Assembly: GCF_021731785.1 (NCBI RefSeq) | Contig: NZ_JAKFWS010000041.1 | Span: 96,689 to 160,688 of the forward strand | Source of the DNA: Methylocystis sp. | GTDB lineage: Bacteria; Pseudomonadota; Alphaproteobacteria; Rhizobiales; Beijerinckiaceae | DNA length: 64,000 bases | Direction of reading: 5' to 3' | In this document: positions 1 through 7,057 of the stretch, one piece after another | How positions within the stretch are numbered: position 1 is the stretch's first letter | Layout of the letters: the number at the start of each line of letters is the position of its first letter | Notes under the pieces: generated by a model | What the model was told of the DNA's origin: nothing | What the model saw: the letters and a program-made list of their open reading frames with translations, nothing else | Database searches by the model: none | Program-made: the position numbers and the translations under genes

Positions 1-1
1 A

Positions 2-643
2 CGTTTTGTCGAGGCGCGTCGTCACGATCTCATCGGCGTCGCTGCGTTCTCGACCGCGCCGATGCTGGTGACTCCGATCACGGATCATATCGACGCTACC
101 GAAGCCGCGATCGACGCGATCGATCGGCCCGGCCTCGACTATACCAATATCGCCCGCGGTCTCGCGATGGCGCTGTCGATGTTCAAGACCAGCGAAGCCG
201 ATCTGTCGCGTGCGGTCCTGCTCATATCGGACGGCGCCGGCGTCATCGATCCCAAGCAGCGCGACGATCTGAAGGCGGAATTCCGCAAGACCAATGTCAG
301 CCTCTACTGGCTATTTTTGCGCACCGAAGGCAGTCGAGGCATTTCCGACCAATCAGCGGGCGACGACGAGTCGCCGCAAGCCGCGCCGGAGCGGCATCTC
401 GACCTTTTCTTCAGATCCCTCGGCGTTCCCTACCGGGCCTTTGAGGTTGAAAGCGCCGAAGCGACGGAGGAAGCGCTCAAGCAGATTGACCGTCTCGAAC
501 GCCATCCCGTTCGCTACGTCGAAACAATGCCGCGCACTGATCTGAGCGCGTCGGCTTTCGCGCTGGCGCTTGTCGCCACGGCGTTGCTTATCGTCGCAAA
601 GCTCGCCGAAGTCGGCTTGGGCGTCAATGGCGGCGCGCGATGA
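2..643 (+). CDS. mxaC: MxaC-like von Willebrand factor A protein, 3' part (truncated by window edge)
   Basis: The reading frame is open from base 2, so this is the C-terminal 213 residues of a longer protein. It contains the second half of a von Willebrand factor A (vWA) fold (the 'RAVLLISDGAGVID' strand) and a C-terminal membrane helix (about residues 180-203 of the visible part, 'FALALVATALLIVAKLAEVG'). Its stop overlaps the next start as ATGA. The order vWA protein, short membrane protein, vWA protein, START-like protein matches mxaC-K-L-D of methanol dehydrogenase clusters, where these proteins are needed for calcium insertion and assembly of the MxaFI enzyme. MxaC is assigned by synteny and architecture. 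The N-terminal MIDAS motif lies outside the window. Confidence 0.8.
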   Translation, partial: RFVEARRHDLIGVAAFSTAPMLVTPITDHIDATEAAIDAIDRPGLDYTNIARGLAMALSMFKTSEADLSRAVLLISDGAGVIDPKQRDDLKAEFRKTNVSLYWLFLRTEGSRGISDQSAGDDESPQAAPERHLDLFFRSLGVPYRAFEVESAEATEEALKQIDRLERHPVRYVETMPRTDLSASAFALALVATALLIVAKLAEVGLGVNGGAR

Positions 644-1248
644 CGCTTCTGATCACCCGCGCCGCATCCTTGCATGCCAGAGTCACGGCGCTCTGGCGTG
701 AAACGAGATCGTCGCTACTCGTCGCGCTCTGCCTCGCGCTTGTCATGGCGGCGGCCGCCGCGCTCATCGACTGGCGCCGCGCCGTCGCCGCCAATGATGC
801 GATCGAAGCGCTGCGGCAGGGCCGCGACATCGCCGTTGACGCCAACGCCATGCCTGAAACGCTTCTTGCCCGCACCGTCTTTCTTGTGAAGCGAAGCGAA
901 ATCGACCGAGCCCGCGCAATGGTGGAGGCGCTCGATCGGAGCGCGAGCATCGATATGCGTGCGCGCGGACATTACCTACTGGCCAATGCGCTGCTGCGTA
1001 AGGCGTTCGACCAAATCGAACGGTCCGAATTCGATGCGGCCAATCCCTTCGTCAACCTCGCCAAGCGGGAATATCGCCGCGCGCTGCAACTCGCGCCCGA
1101 CGACTGGAACGCCAAATACAATATGGATGTCGCCGCGCGGCTTGTCCGAGACTTTCCGGATTTTGAAAGAAAGGGCGGCGACGAACTGAGCGCCGATCCA
1201 AAAAAACTCTGGACCGATATTCCCGGCAAGCCGAAGGGTCTGCCGTGA
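640..1248 (+). CDS. mxaK: MxaK-like membrane-anchored protein of the methanol dehydrogenase cluster
   Basis: A 202-residue protein with one N-terminal membrane helix (about residues 22-42, 'SLLVALCLALVMAAAAALID') and a mostly helical soluble part that resembles TPR-type packing ('HYLLANALLRKAFDQIE', then 'AKREYRRALQLAPDDWNAKYN'). It starts inside the stop of mxaC (ATGA) and ends on the start of mxaL, so the genes are translationally coupled. MxaK is required with MxaA, MxaC and MxaL for active calcium-containing methanol dehydrogenase. The name rests on position, length and topology, because MxaK sequences have little diagnostic motif content. Confidence 0.75.
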   Translation: MTLLITRAASLHARVTALWRETRSSLLVALCLALVMAAAAALIDWRRAVAANDAIEALRQGRDIAVDANAMPETLLARTVFLVKRSEIDRARAMVEALDRSASIDMRARGHYLLANALLRKAFDQIERSEFDAANPFVNLAKREYRRALQLAPDDWNAKYNMDVAARLVRDFPDFERKGGDELSADPKKLWTDIPGKPKGLP

Positions 1249-2243
1249 TGCGCCCGGACCTGCGCGATTCACGGCTCATCCTGCTCATGCTGGCGATGCT
1301 GTCGCTCGTCGCCACCTTCCTTGCGCCAAAGATCGCGACGCAACGTCCGTCTTTCGATTTCCTTGCCGTCGTCGACATCACGGGCAGCATGAACGTTCGT
1401 GATTATTCGGCGTCCGGCCTGCCGGTCAGCCGCCTCGACGCCGTAAAGACGGCGCTTCGCGCGCTGCTGGCGGAATTGCCCTGTCCATCGCATATCGGTC
1501 TCGGAGTCTTCAGCGAACGCAGAACATTCCTGTTGTTCGAACCAATCGACGTTTGCCGCGACTTTGCGCCGCTCGATGCCTCGATCGAGGCGCTCGATTG
1601 GCGCATGGCCTGGGAAGGCGACAGCCGCGTGTCCGCTGGACTGTTTCGCGCAATCGACATGGCGCGCGAATTGAAGAGCGATTTGCTGTTCTTCACGGAC
1701 GGGCAGGAGGCGCCGCCGCCGCCGGCCCGCGGCGCGCCGACATTTGACGGGCGCGCCAGCGAGGTGCACGGCCTCATCGTCGGCGTCGGCGGCTATGAGC
1801 TTTCGCCAATTCCGAAGTTCGACGATCGGGGCCGCGAGATTGGATTCCTCGGCGTCGACGACGTTCCGCACGAGAGTCGTTTCGGCCTTCCGCCCGAAGG
1901 CGCCGAGCGGCGCGAGGGCTACAATGCGCGTAACGCTCCCTTCGGCGCAGCGGCGGCGGTCGGAGTCGAACATCTGTCTTCCGTAAAGGAAGACTATCTG
2001 CGTTCGCTCGCCGAAAAGACCGGTCTCGCCTACGCGCATCTCGAAGACGGAAGGCGGCTGTGGACCGACTATGCCGCGGTCGCTTCCCTGCGGCCGCGCA
2101 AAGCCGCGTTCGATCTACGTCCGCTCTTGGGCGCAGCGGCTGCGCTTTTTTGCTTTCTTGCCGCCGCCGGACCTTTGCTCGCCCGGGCTTTCCTCCGCGC
2201 ACGACAAGCGCGCTTCCACCGTCATCTGCAACCAGGGAGATAA
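1248..2243 (+). CDS. mxaL: MxaL-like von Willebrand factor A protein
   Basis: A 331-residue protein with an N-terminal membrane helix (about residues 8-25), a vWA domain starting at 'FLAVVDITGSMNVRDY' (MIDAS motif DxTGS) and a second metal-site strand 'DLLFFTDGQEAP', then a C-terminal membrane helix ('LLGAAAALFCFLAAAGPLLA'). The likely ATG at 1248 shares one base with the mxaK stop; an in-frame GTG at 1245 is an alternative. Two membrane anchors around a periplasmic vWA domain fit MxaL, which acts with MxaA/C/K in inserting Ca2+ into methanol dehydrogenase. The family role is established; the assignment here comes from architecture and gene order. Confidence 0.8.
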   Translation: MRPDLRDSRLILLMLAMLSLVATFLAPKIATQRPSFDFLAVVDITGSMNVRDYSASGLPVSRLDAVKTALRALLAELPCPSHIGLGVFSERRTFLLFEPIDVCRDFAPLDASIEALDWRMAWEGDSRVSAGLFRAIDMARELKSDLLFFTDGQEAPPPPARGAPTFDGRASEVHGLIVGVGGYELSPIPKFDDRGREIGFLGVDDVPHESRFGLPPEGAERREGYNARNAPFGAAAAVGVEHLSSVKEDYLRSLAEKTGLAYAHLEDGRRLWTDYAAVASLRPRKAAFDLRPLLGAAAALFCFLAAAGPLLARAFLRARQARFHRHLQPGR

Positions 2244-2245
2244 AG

Positions 2246-2770
2246 ATGAAAAAACTGCTGGGGCTCTTCGCCCTTCTGATTTGCGCGCCAGCGCTCGCGC
2301 ATGGGCCGACGCCGATCAAGATCGACGAGTCCATTGTCATCGCCGCCGATCCGAAAGCCGTGTGGGCCGTCGCCGGAAAGTTCGACGGGCTCGCGAAATG
2401 GCATCCCGACATTCAATCGGTCAAGGCGACTGGCGGGGACGCGGCGGGCGCGGAACGCGAAATTGCTTTCAAGAAGGGCGGCGTTCTGAAGGAAGGTCTC
2501 GACGAATATGACCCGGGCGCGTTCAAACTGTCCTGGCGCATGTCCGATCCGAATCTCGATGCGATGCCTGCGAGTTCCTACACGCTGACGTTCATGATCG
2601 AGCCCGCGCCGGCAGGCGGGAGCCTGGTGAAATGGTACGGCCGACTCTATCGCGGCGATACGAGCAATGAGCCTCCGGAAAACCTCAACGACGACGCAGC
2701 GCGCGCTGCGATGTCGAGCTTCTTGCACGACGGCCTCCAAGGCCTGAAGAAGAAGATGGAAGGGAAATAG
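2246..2770 (+). CDS. mxaD: MxaD-like periplasmic START/SRPBCC protein
   Basis: The track ORF begins at 2060, but a clear ribosome-binding site (AGGGAGATAAAG) and a signal peptide ('MKKLLGLFALLICAPALA') place the start at ATG 2246, giving 174 residues. The mature part is a polyketide-cyclase/START (SRPBCC) fold: 'DESIVIAADPKAVWAVAGKFDGLAKWHP' is the typical opening. MxaD is a 17-kDa periplasmic protein that stimulates electron transfer between methanol dehydrogenase and cytochrome cL. It lies two bases after the mxaL stop, as in known mxa clusters. The family call is strong; the MxaD name rests on context. Confidence 0.82.
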   Translation: MKKLLGLFALLICAPALAHGPTPIKIDESIVIAADPKAVWAVAGKFDGLAKWHPDIQSVKATGGDAAGAEREIAFKKGGVLKEGLDEYDPGAFKLSWRMSDPNLDAMPASSYTLTFMIEPAPAGGSLVKWYGRLYRGDTSNEPPENLNDDAARAAMSSFLHDGLQGLKKKMEGK

Positions 2771-2778
2771 CCGCAGCG

Positions 2779-3288
2779 ATGCGATTTGGCGCAGCGATCA
2801 TTTTCGCGGGCGTCTGCGCGCTCCTGGCCGCTTGCGGCGAAGAGAAGCGCAGCGCCGAACAAGACGACATGATCGAACCGTATAGCGGCAAGGGCGCCAA
2901 TAATTGGCTGCGCGCCGCTGACCATACGGAGCCGGCGCTCTGGCTCGCTCGACGCGAAGCCGGCGGCGCCGCCGTCAGGGAACGCGCGCCGGCGGTGGAG
3001 CGAATACGAGCGGCTCTGCTCTCGGCGCGGGCGCATGTCCTGGAGACCGACCGTATGCTGGCCAACCGCACCGCTCAGCTCGGACAGATGCTGGCGGACG
3101 ATGGCCATGCGGAGGACTTCGCACAGTTGATCAGCTCTCTTGTCGACGTCGCGGCGGCGGCGGGACAAAAGCAGACCTATGGCGAGCTTTGCCAGCACTA
3201 TTACAATCTGCGCCATGCCGGAATTGAACGCGACGCGGCGCTTGCCGCGCTCGCTTCGCGCTACAGCGCGCAAAAGCAATTCAGGTAG
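2779..3288 (+). CDS. Putative lipoprotein at the end of the mxa operon (mxaE/mxaH position)
   Basis: A 169-residue protein with a lipoprotein signal ('MRFGAAIIFAGVCALLAAC', lipobox LAAC). It starts eight bases after mxaD, so it is probably in the same operon. The mature part is helical and charged, with no motif I recognise. In characterised clusters mxaD is followed by mxaE and mxaH, poorly understood genes; this protein occupies that place but I cannot tell which of the two it corresponds to. It ends five bases before the convergent response-regulator gene, which closes the operon. Confidence 0.7.
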   Translation: MRFGAAIIFAGVCALLAACGEEKRSAEQDDMIEPYSGKGANNWLRAADHTEPALWLARREAGGAAVRERAPAVERIRAALLSARAHVLETDRMLANRTAQLGQMLADDGHAEDFAQLISSLVDVAAAAGQKQTYGELCQHYYNLRHAGIERDAALAALASRYSAQKQFR

Positions 3289-3293
3289 CGCGC

Positions 3294-3926
3294 CTAAACA
3301 AGCTTCATCGCAACCTTGTTTTCGACGGCGATGCGCAGAAGGTCCGCCTTCGAGCGCGCGCCGAGCTTGCGCTTCAGCAAAATGCAATTGTTCGCGACAG
3401 TCTTGTAGGAGACCTTCAGAATATGCGCGATTTCCGTCATGTCCTTGCCGTCGGCGAGATTGCGCAGGATTTCAATTTCCCGACCGTTGAGGGCGTCGAG
3501 TGGGTTGCTGGCGCGACTCTGATCGGCAAAGGCGAGCTTCAGCGCAAAAGCGTTCGACAGATAGCGCTCGCCAGCCGCCGCCGCGCGAATAGCCTTGATG
3601 AAGACCCGCGGGTCCTCATTCTTGGCGACGTAACCGCGCGCGCCGCCTTCGATGGCGCGCGCCGCAAAAACCGGATCGCCATTCATGGTGAAGACGATGA
3701 TCTTGGCGTCCGCGTCACGCTTTAAAATCCGGCGCAGCAGTTCGAAGCCAGAGACGCCAGGAAGATTGATGTCGAGCACAACAACGTCGGGCGCCGCGGC
3801 AGCATAGGCGTCAAGCGCCTCGTCGGCGTTGTGCGCCTCGAGCACTTCGATGTCCTTGTGTCCCGAAAGCATGCCGCGGCAGCCCTCGATCACCATGGGA
3901 TGGTCGTCGACGATGAGAACGCGCAT
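3294..3926 (-). CDS. mxaB: NarL/FixJ-family response regulator, probable MxaB
   Basis: A 210-residue two-domain regulator. The receiver domain has the acidic pair ('VLIVDDHP'), the phospho-acceptor Asp ('DVVVLDINLPGVSG') and the switch Thr ('IIVFTMNG'). The C-terminal LuxR-type HTH reads 'LNGREIEILRNLADGKDMTEIA' followed by the recognition helix 'SYKTVANNCILLKRKL'. I prefer ATG 3926 over the TTG at 3953 used in the track because it starts directly at the receiver fold. MxaB in Methylobacterium is a response regulator needed for methanol dehydrogenase expression and sits at the end of the mxa cluster. The divergent kinase gene is a likely partner. Confidence 0.78.
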   Translation of the reverse strand: MRVLIVDDHPMVIEGCRGMLSGHKDIEVLEAHNADEALDAYAAAAPDVVVLDINLPGVSGFELLRRILKRDADAKIIVFTMNGDPVFAARAIEGGARGYVAKNEDPRVFIKAIRAAAAGERYLSNAFALKLAFADQSRASNPLDALNGREIEILRNLADGKDMTEIAHILKVSYKTVANNCILLKRKLGARSKADLLRIAVENKVAMKLV

Positions 3927-4043
3927 TGTTTTTTCGCTTGTTTTGATAGCCAAAACTTATGATGTGGGAACCGCCAGTCTTGTCAATCGATCGTCTATGA
4001 TCGTCAACGGCAAAGCGCGGGATGGCGGACGAGGGCGCTTATC

Positions 4044-5432
4044 ATGCTCGGTTTTTCGCTTAAGGCCAGACTGGGGTGGCTGATCGGCGTCGTGCTCGTC
4101 GCGACGCTGCTCATCAATCTTGCGATTCAGCTTCTTCATGCAGGACCACGGGTCCGCGCGGAAGCGGGAAGCAATCTCAGATTGATGCGGGAAGTTGTCT
4201 TGACGACGATAGCAAATCTTCCCGAGAACGAAGATCCGGCGCCGGCGCTGCGGCGTCTTTATGCGTCGCTCGGCAATCTTCGCCATTCGGATGTAGAGAT
4301 TGTCGCCGCCAATGAATCCCCGCCTACGGATTGGCTCGAAAAGATTCGCCATTCCGATCGTGGCGTTCCGGAATGGTTTGTGAAGCTGGTTGGCGCCGCG
4401 CCGAGGGTATTGACGATCCCCGTGATCGTCGGCGGACGCGCATACAGCAATATCTTGGTGATCTCGAACCCATTCGACGAACTCGGAGAGATCTGGTCGG
4501 ACATGGTGTGGCTTGCGGCCATCAGCCTTGCGGTCACCATCGTCTTCCTGACGCTTGTTCTCCTGTTCCTGCGTTATTCGCTTGCGCCCTTCGACGCCTT
4601 GAAGTCCGGCCTTGCGCAGTTGGAGGCGGGCAAGAGCGGCGTTCGCCTGTCGCTCGGCGGGGCGACCGAATTCAAATCGATAGCGGCGGCGCTGAATTCG
4701 CTCGGCGCGACGCTCGACCGCGTCAAGCAGGAAAATCGCGAACTCGTCGACAGGCTCCTTCAGGTTCAGGAAGACGAACGCAAGGACATCGCCCGCGATC
4801 TGCATGACGAGGCGGGTCCCTGCCTGTTCTCGATTCGCGCGACGTCCGCGACTTTACATGAGCTTGTGTCACACCCATCGCCTGATATTGGCCGCTTGAG
4901 GCAGATGAGCTCGTTGATCGACAAGGCCAGCGAGTCGCTCCAGTCCCTGTTCAGAGGCTTGCTCGACCGGCTGCGGCCAAAGGGTCTCGAAGAGCTTGGT
5001 CTGGAGCCGGCGCTGAAGGCGCTCTTCGCGTCATGGGCGCTTACCCATCCCGAGGTCGATCTGCGGCTCGTCGTTCGCCATGATCTTTCTCCGCTCGATG
5101 AGGAGACGGCGCTCGCGGTCTATCGCGTCGTGCAGGAGGCGGTGACCAATATATTTCGTCACTCCGGCGCGAACAGGGGCGAGGTCACGCTGGAATTCGG
5201 ATTGGACGCGCCGGCGGACTCGCATGAGCTCGACGGGGAAGCGCCGCCGCAGCTCAAAATCGCCATTGAGGACAATGGCGTTGGCATTTCGGAAGGCTTC
5301 GTCCCCGGCATGGGACTGCTCGGTATGAATGAACGCGTGCGCGCGCTTGGCGGCGCGCAACGTATCGAAAGGCCGCAGTCCGGCGGCACGCGGATCATTG
5401 TGTCGATTCCCCTGCGCGACGACGGCGAATGA
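4044..5432 (+). CDS. NarX/UhpB-type membrane sensor histidine kinase
   Basis: A 462-residue kinase with two membrane helices (about 10-30 and 155-178) flanking a ~120-residue periplasmic sensor, a HAMP linker, a HisKA_3 dimerisation domain with the phospho-acceptor His ('DIARDLHDEAGPCLF') and a HATPase domain ('VQEAVTNIFRHS', 'DNGVGI', 'GMGLLGMNERV'). HisKA_3 kinases normally pair with NarL-type regulators, and one (the MxaB-like protein) lies divergently across a 117-base gap. Together they would sense a periplasmic signal and control mxa genes; this pairing is inferred from position. The closest analogues are NarX, UhpB and DegS-type kinases. Confidence 0.85.
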   Translation: MLGFSLKARLGWLIGVVLVATLLINLAIQLLHAGPRVRAEAGSNLRLMREVVLTTIANLPENEDPAPALRRLYASLGNLRHSDVEIVAANESPPTDWLEKIRHSDRGVPEWFVKLVGAAPRVLTIPVIVGGRAYSNILVISNPFDELGEIWSDMVWLAAISLAVTIVFLTLVLLFLRYSLAPFDALKSGLAQLEAGKSGVRLSLGGATEFKSIAAALNSLGATLDRVKQENRELVDRLLQVQEDERKDIARDLHDEAGPCLFSIRATSATLHELVSHPSPDIGRLRQMSSLIDKASESLQSLFRGLLDRLRPKGLEELGLEPALKALFASWALTHPEVDLRLVVRHDLSPLDEETALAVYRVVQEAVTNIFRHSGANRGEVTLEFGLDAPADSHELDGEAPPQLKIAIEDNGVGISEGFVPGMGLLGMNERVRALGGAQRIERPQSGGTRIIVSIPLRDDGE

Positions 5433-5575
5433 TCTGGCGAAGTCGCGGCCGTCGCGACCCGGATCGGGAACTTCCGGCAAGAGAAATGATGAAAGTTTGA
5501 AGGTGAAAAGCTGCGGTCCCCTCATTATTCTCGACCGAAACCGCCGTCGCGGCGGATATCTGGAGGAGGAACGCC

Positions 5576-5653
5576 ATGGCATGGACACAACCCACGATCG
5601 TCGAAATCTGCGTCGGCATGGAAATCACCAGCTACGAATCAGCTGAGTTCTGA
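5576..5653 (+). CDS. pqqA: PqqA, precursor peptide of pyrroloquinoline quinone
   Basis: A 25-residue ORF absent from the track because of its size. It begins MAWTQPTIVEICVGMEITSY and has the PqqA signature: W at position 3, P at 6, then E...GMEIT..Y, where the Glu (16) and Tyr (20) are the residues fused to make PQQ. A strong ribosome-binding site (GGAGGAGG) ends seven bases before the ATG, and a GC-rich hairpin (CCGCCG/CGGCGG) lies just upstream. PQQ is the cofactor of methanol dehydrogenase, so its place beside mxa genes fits. No pqqB, C, D or E follows, so it is an orphan or additional copy within this window. Confidence 0.9.
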   Translation: MAWTQPTIVEICVGMEITSYESAEF

Positions 5654-6039
5654 CCGGCCGTTTGGCGGTCCCAGCGCTGCATTAGGTCGGCGAATGGGAA
5701 CGCAGCTCAGTAGCGCCAAATAGTCTTGATGCGCGAAGCGGCGCGTCGCCTCGGCGGCGTCGCCCCTCATTTGTTCACAGCGATGCTCGATCCTGCGCGC
5801 CAACTCGGGCGGCGCAGTGGCTCCGCGTCGTCGCTCGTCGACGCGTCGAACCCTTTCCAAACATGCCGATAGCAGCGGCGTTAGCCGAAAGCGCCGCCGG
5901 GCTGGTCGCGCAAAGTTTTTGGCGCTCAGCCGCATTTGCTGCTAGCATATTGTTTTTGAACGGCTCCGCCTTTCAGAACGCTTGCCCTCGGAAAAATTGC
6001 TCCTAATCTGGAGACAATCGAACCGCCGAGGAGAAGGGC
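5654..6039. other. Intergenic stretch between pqqA and usg
   Basis: About 390 bases with no convincing gene. The listed 98-residue minus ORF (5639-5935) overlaps the end of pqqA, is arginine-rich and has no motif or ribosome-binding site, so I treat it as a shadow. An imperfect hairpin (GACCG...CGGTC) directly after the pqqA stop could stabilise or end its transcript, but no T-run follows. Confidence 0.4.
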
Positions 6040-6309
6040 ATGGCGTCCAGCGGCTTCCATTTGCAGCTCAAAGGATACGGCCTGACCACGGCGAATATCC
6101 TCTATCGCCTCCCGGACTATCCTAAGATCATTCAATCTTACGTCTGGCAGGAATATGATCTCCATCCGGACTTCCCCGAGTTGCGCAAATTTCTCGATTT
6201 CTGGATGCACAGCCTCGATGGTCCGCTCCATTCCGTCATCGTCGCGCATTCAAACCTGATCAAGCCTGCCGAGTTGAAGCTCATGGACGGCGAATTTAAA
6301 GTGCAGTGA
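6040..6309 (+). CDS. usg: Usg family protein
   Basis: An 89-residue protein matching the small Usg family of alphaproteobacteria: 'LKGYGLTTANILYRLPDYP' followed by 'LQSYVWQEYDLHPDFPELRKFLDFW'-like spacing and a C-terminal 'LDGPLHSVIVAHS'. A ribosome-binding site (GAGAAGG) precedes the ATG. The function of the family is unknown; the name derives from an ORF near tryptophan genes. The neighbours here offer no functional hint. Confidence 0.85.
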   Translation: MASSGFHLQLKGYGLTTANILYRLPDYPKIIQSYVWQEYDLHPDFPELRKFLDFWMHSLDGPLHSVIVAHSNLIKPAELKLMDGEFKVQ

Positions 6310-6467
6310 GCAGGGGTCCAATTTCGATCCCCGGCGTTTTTGCGCGAATGACCTTCCCCGCAACCTCGCGGCCCCGGAATGCGCTTGCATTGGGCCAGAG
6401 TTCGAGCCGCCTTGCGAAACGAGCTTCGGCGAGACAAAATCGCTGAAGTTTCAGAGCGAGGCGCGCC

Positions 6468-6923
6468 GTGAGCGATGAGAAAGACGCAAAATCTTGGATG
6501 GGTCCGTTGGAAGCGGCCGCACTGATCGCCGTCGTGGCCGCGGCTTTCTTTCTGGCGCGGCAGACTCGCGAAAGCCTTTCCCTGGATGAAGACCCCGAAC
6601 CGCTCTCGCTGACCTTGGAGCGCGAAGCGGCCGAGGTGAACGCGACCCTTCCCGAAATGGTGAGCGACGGCGTTCGCCTGGACAAGGCGACCGCAGGCCC
6701 AGGCAACGCCTTCAATTACAATTATACGATCGTCGACGACGAAGCCGCCCGGACTCTGGTCGGCAACCCCAAGAAGCTCGCTCAATTGCAGACCCAGCTG
6801 CAGGAGCGTGTTTGCCTGACGATGTCGCATCGTCGCGCGAGCGGCGCGATCATTCGATATTCTCTGAAAGACAATGAAGGCAAGACGATCGCCGACGTCG
6901 CAATCGACGCGGGGGACTGCTGA
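6468..6923 (+). CDS. Hypothetical single-span membrane protein
   Basis: A 151-residue protein starting at GTG with one membrane helix near the N terminus (about residues 14-30, 'LEAAALIAVVAAAFFLAR') and a periplasmic domain with two cysteines near the end ('ERVCLTMSHRR' and the terminal 'AGDC'), which may form a disulphide. I recognise no family. A T8 run sits about 50 bases after the stop but without a convincing stem before it. Codon use fits the neighbours, so it is probably a real gene. Confidence 0.6.
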   Translation: MSDEKDAKSWMGPLEAAALIAVVAAAFFLARQTRESLSLDEDPEPLSLTLEREAAEVNATLPEMVSDGVRLDKATAGPGNAFNYNYTIVDDEAARTLVGNPKKLAQLQTQLQERVCLTMSHRRASGAIIRYSLKDNEGKTIADVAIDAGDC

Positions 6924-7057
6924 GAGGGACGGCACCGGCTTTGGGTGCGCGATCGGCTGAAGGCTCAGGCGGACGCTTTTTTTTGCCAATCGCGCCGCGA
7001 TGTTGAGCGCCGGCTCAGCGCCGTTCGCTTGCCGACGCACCCGCGACGCCGGGAAAG

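Noticed and set aside
3957-4805. 282-residue minus ORF opposite the histidine kinase
   Set aside because: The kinase has HAMP, HisKA_3 and HATPase motifs in the other frame; this ORF shows none.
6950-6990. Terminator after the hypothetical gene at 6468-6923
   Set aside because: There is a T8 run, but the preceding bases form only a four-pair stem.
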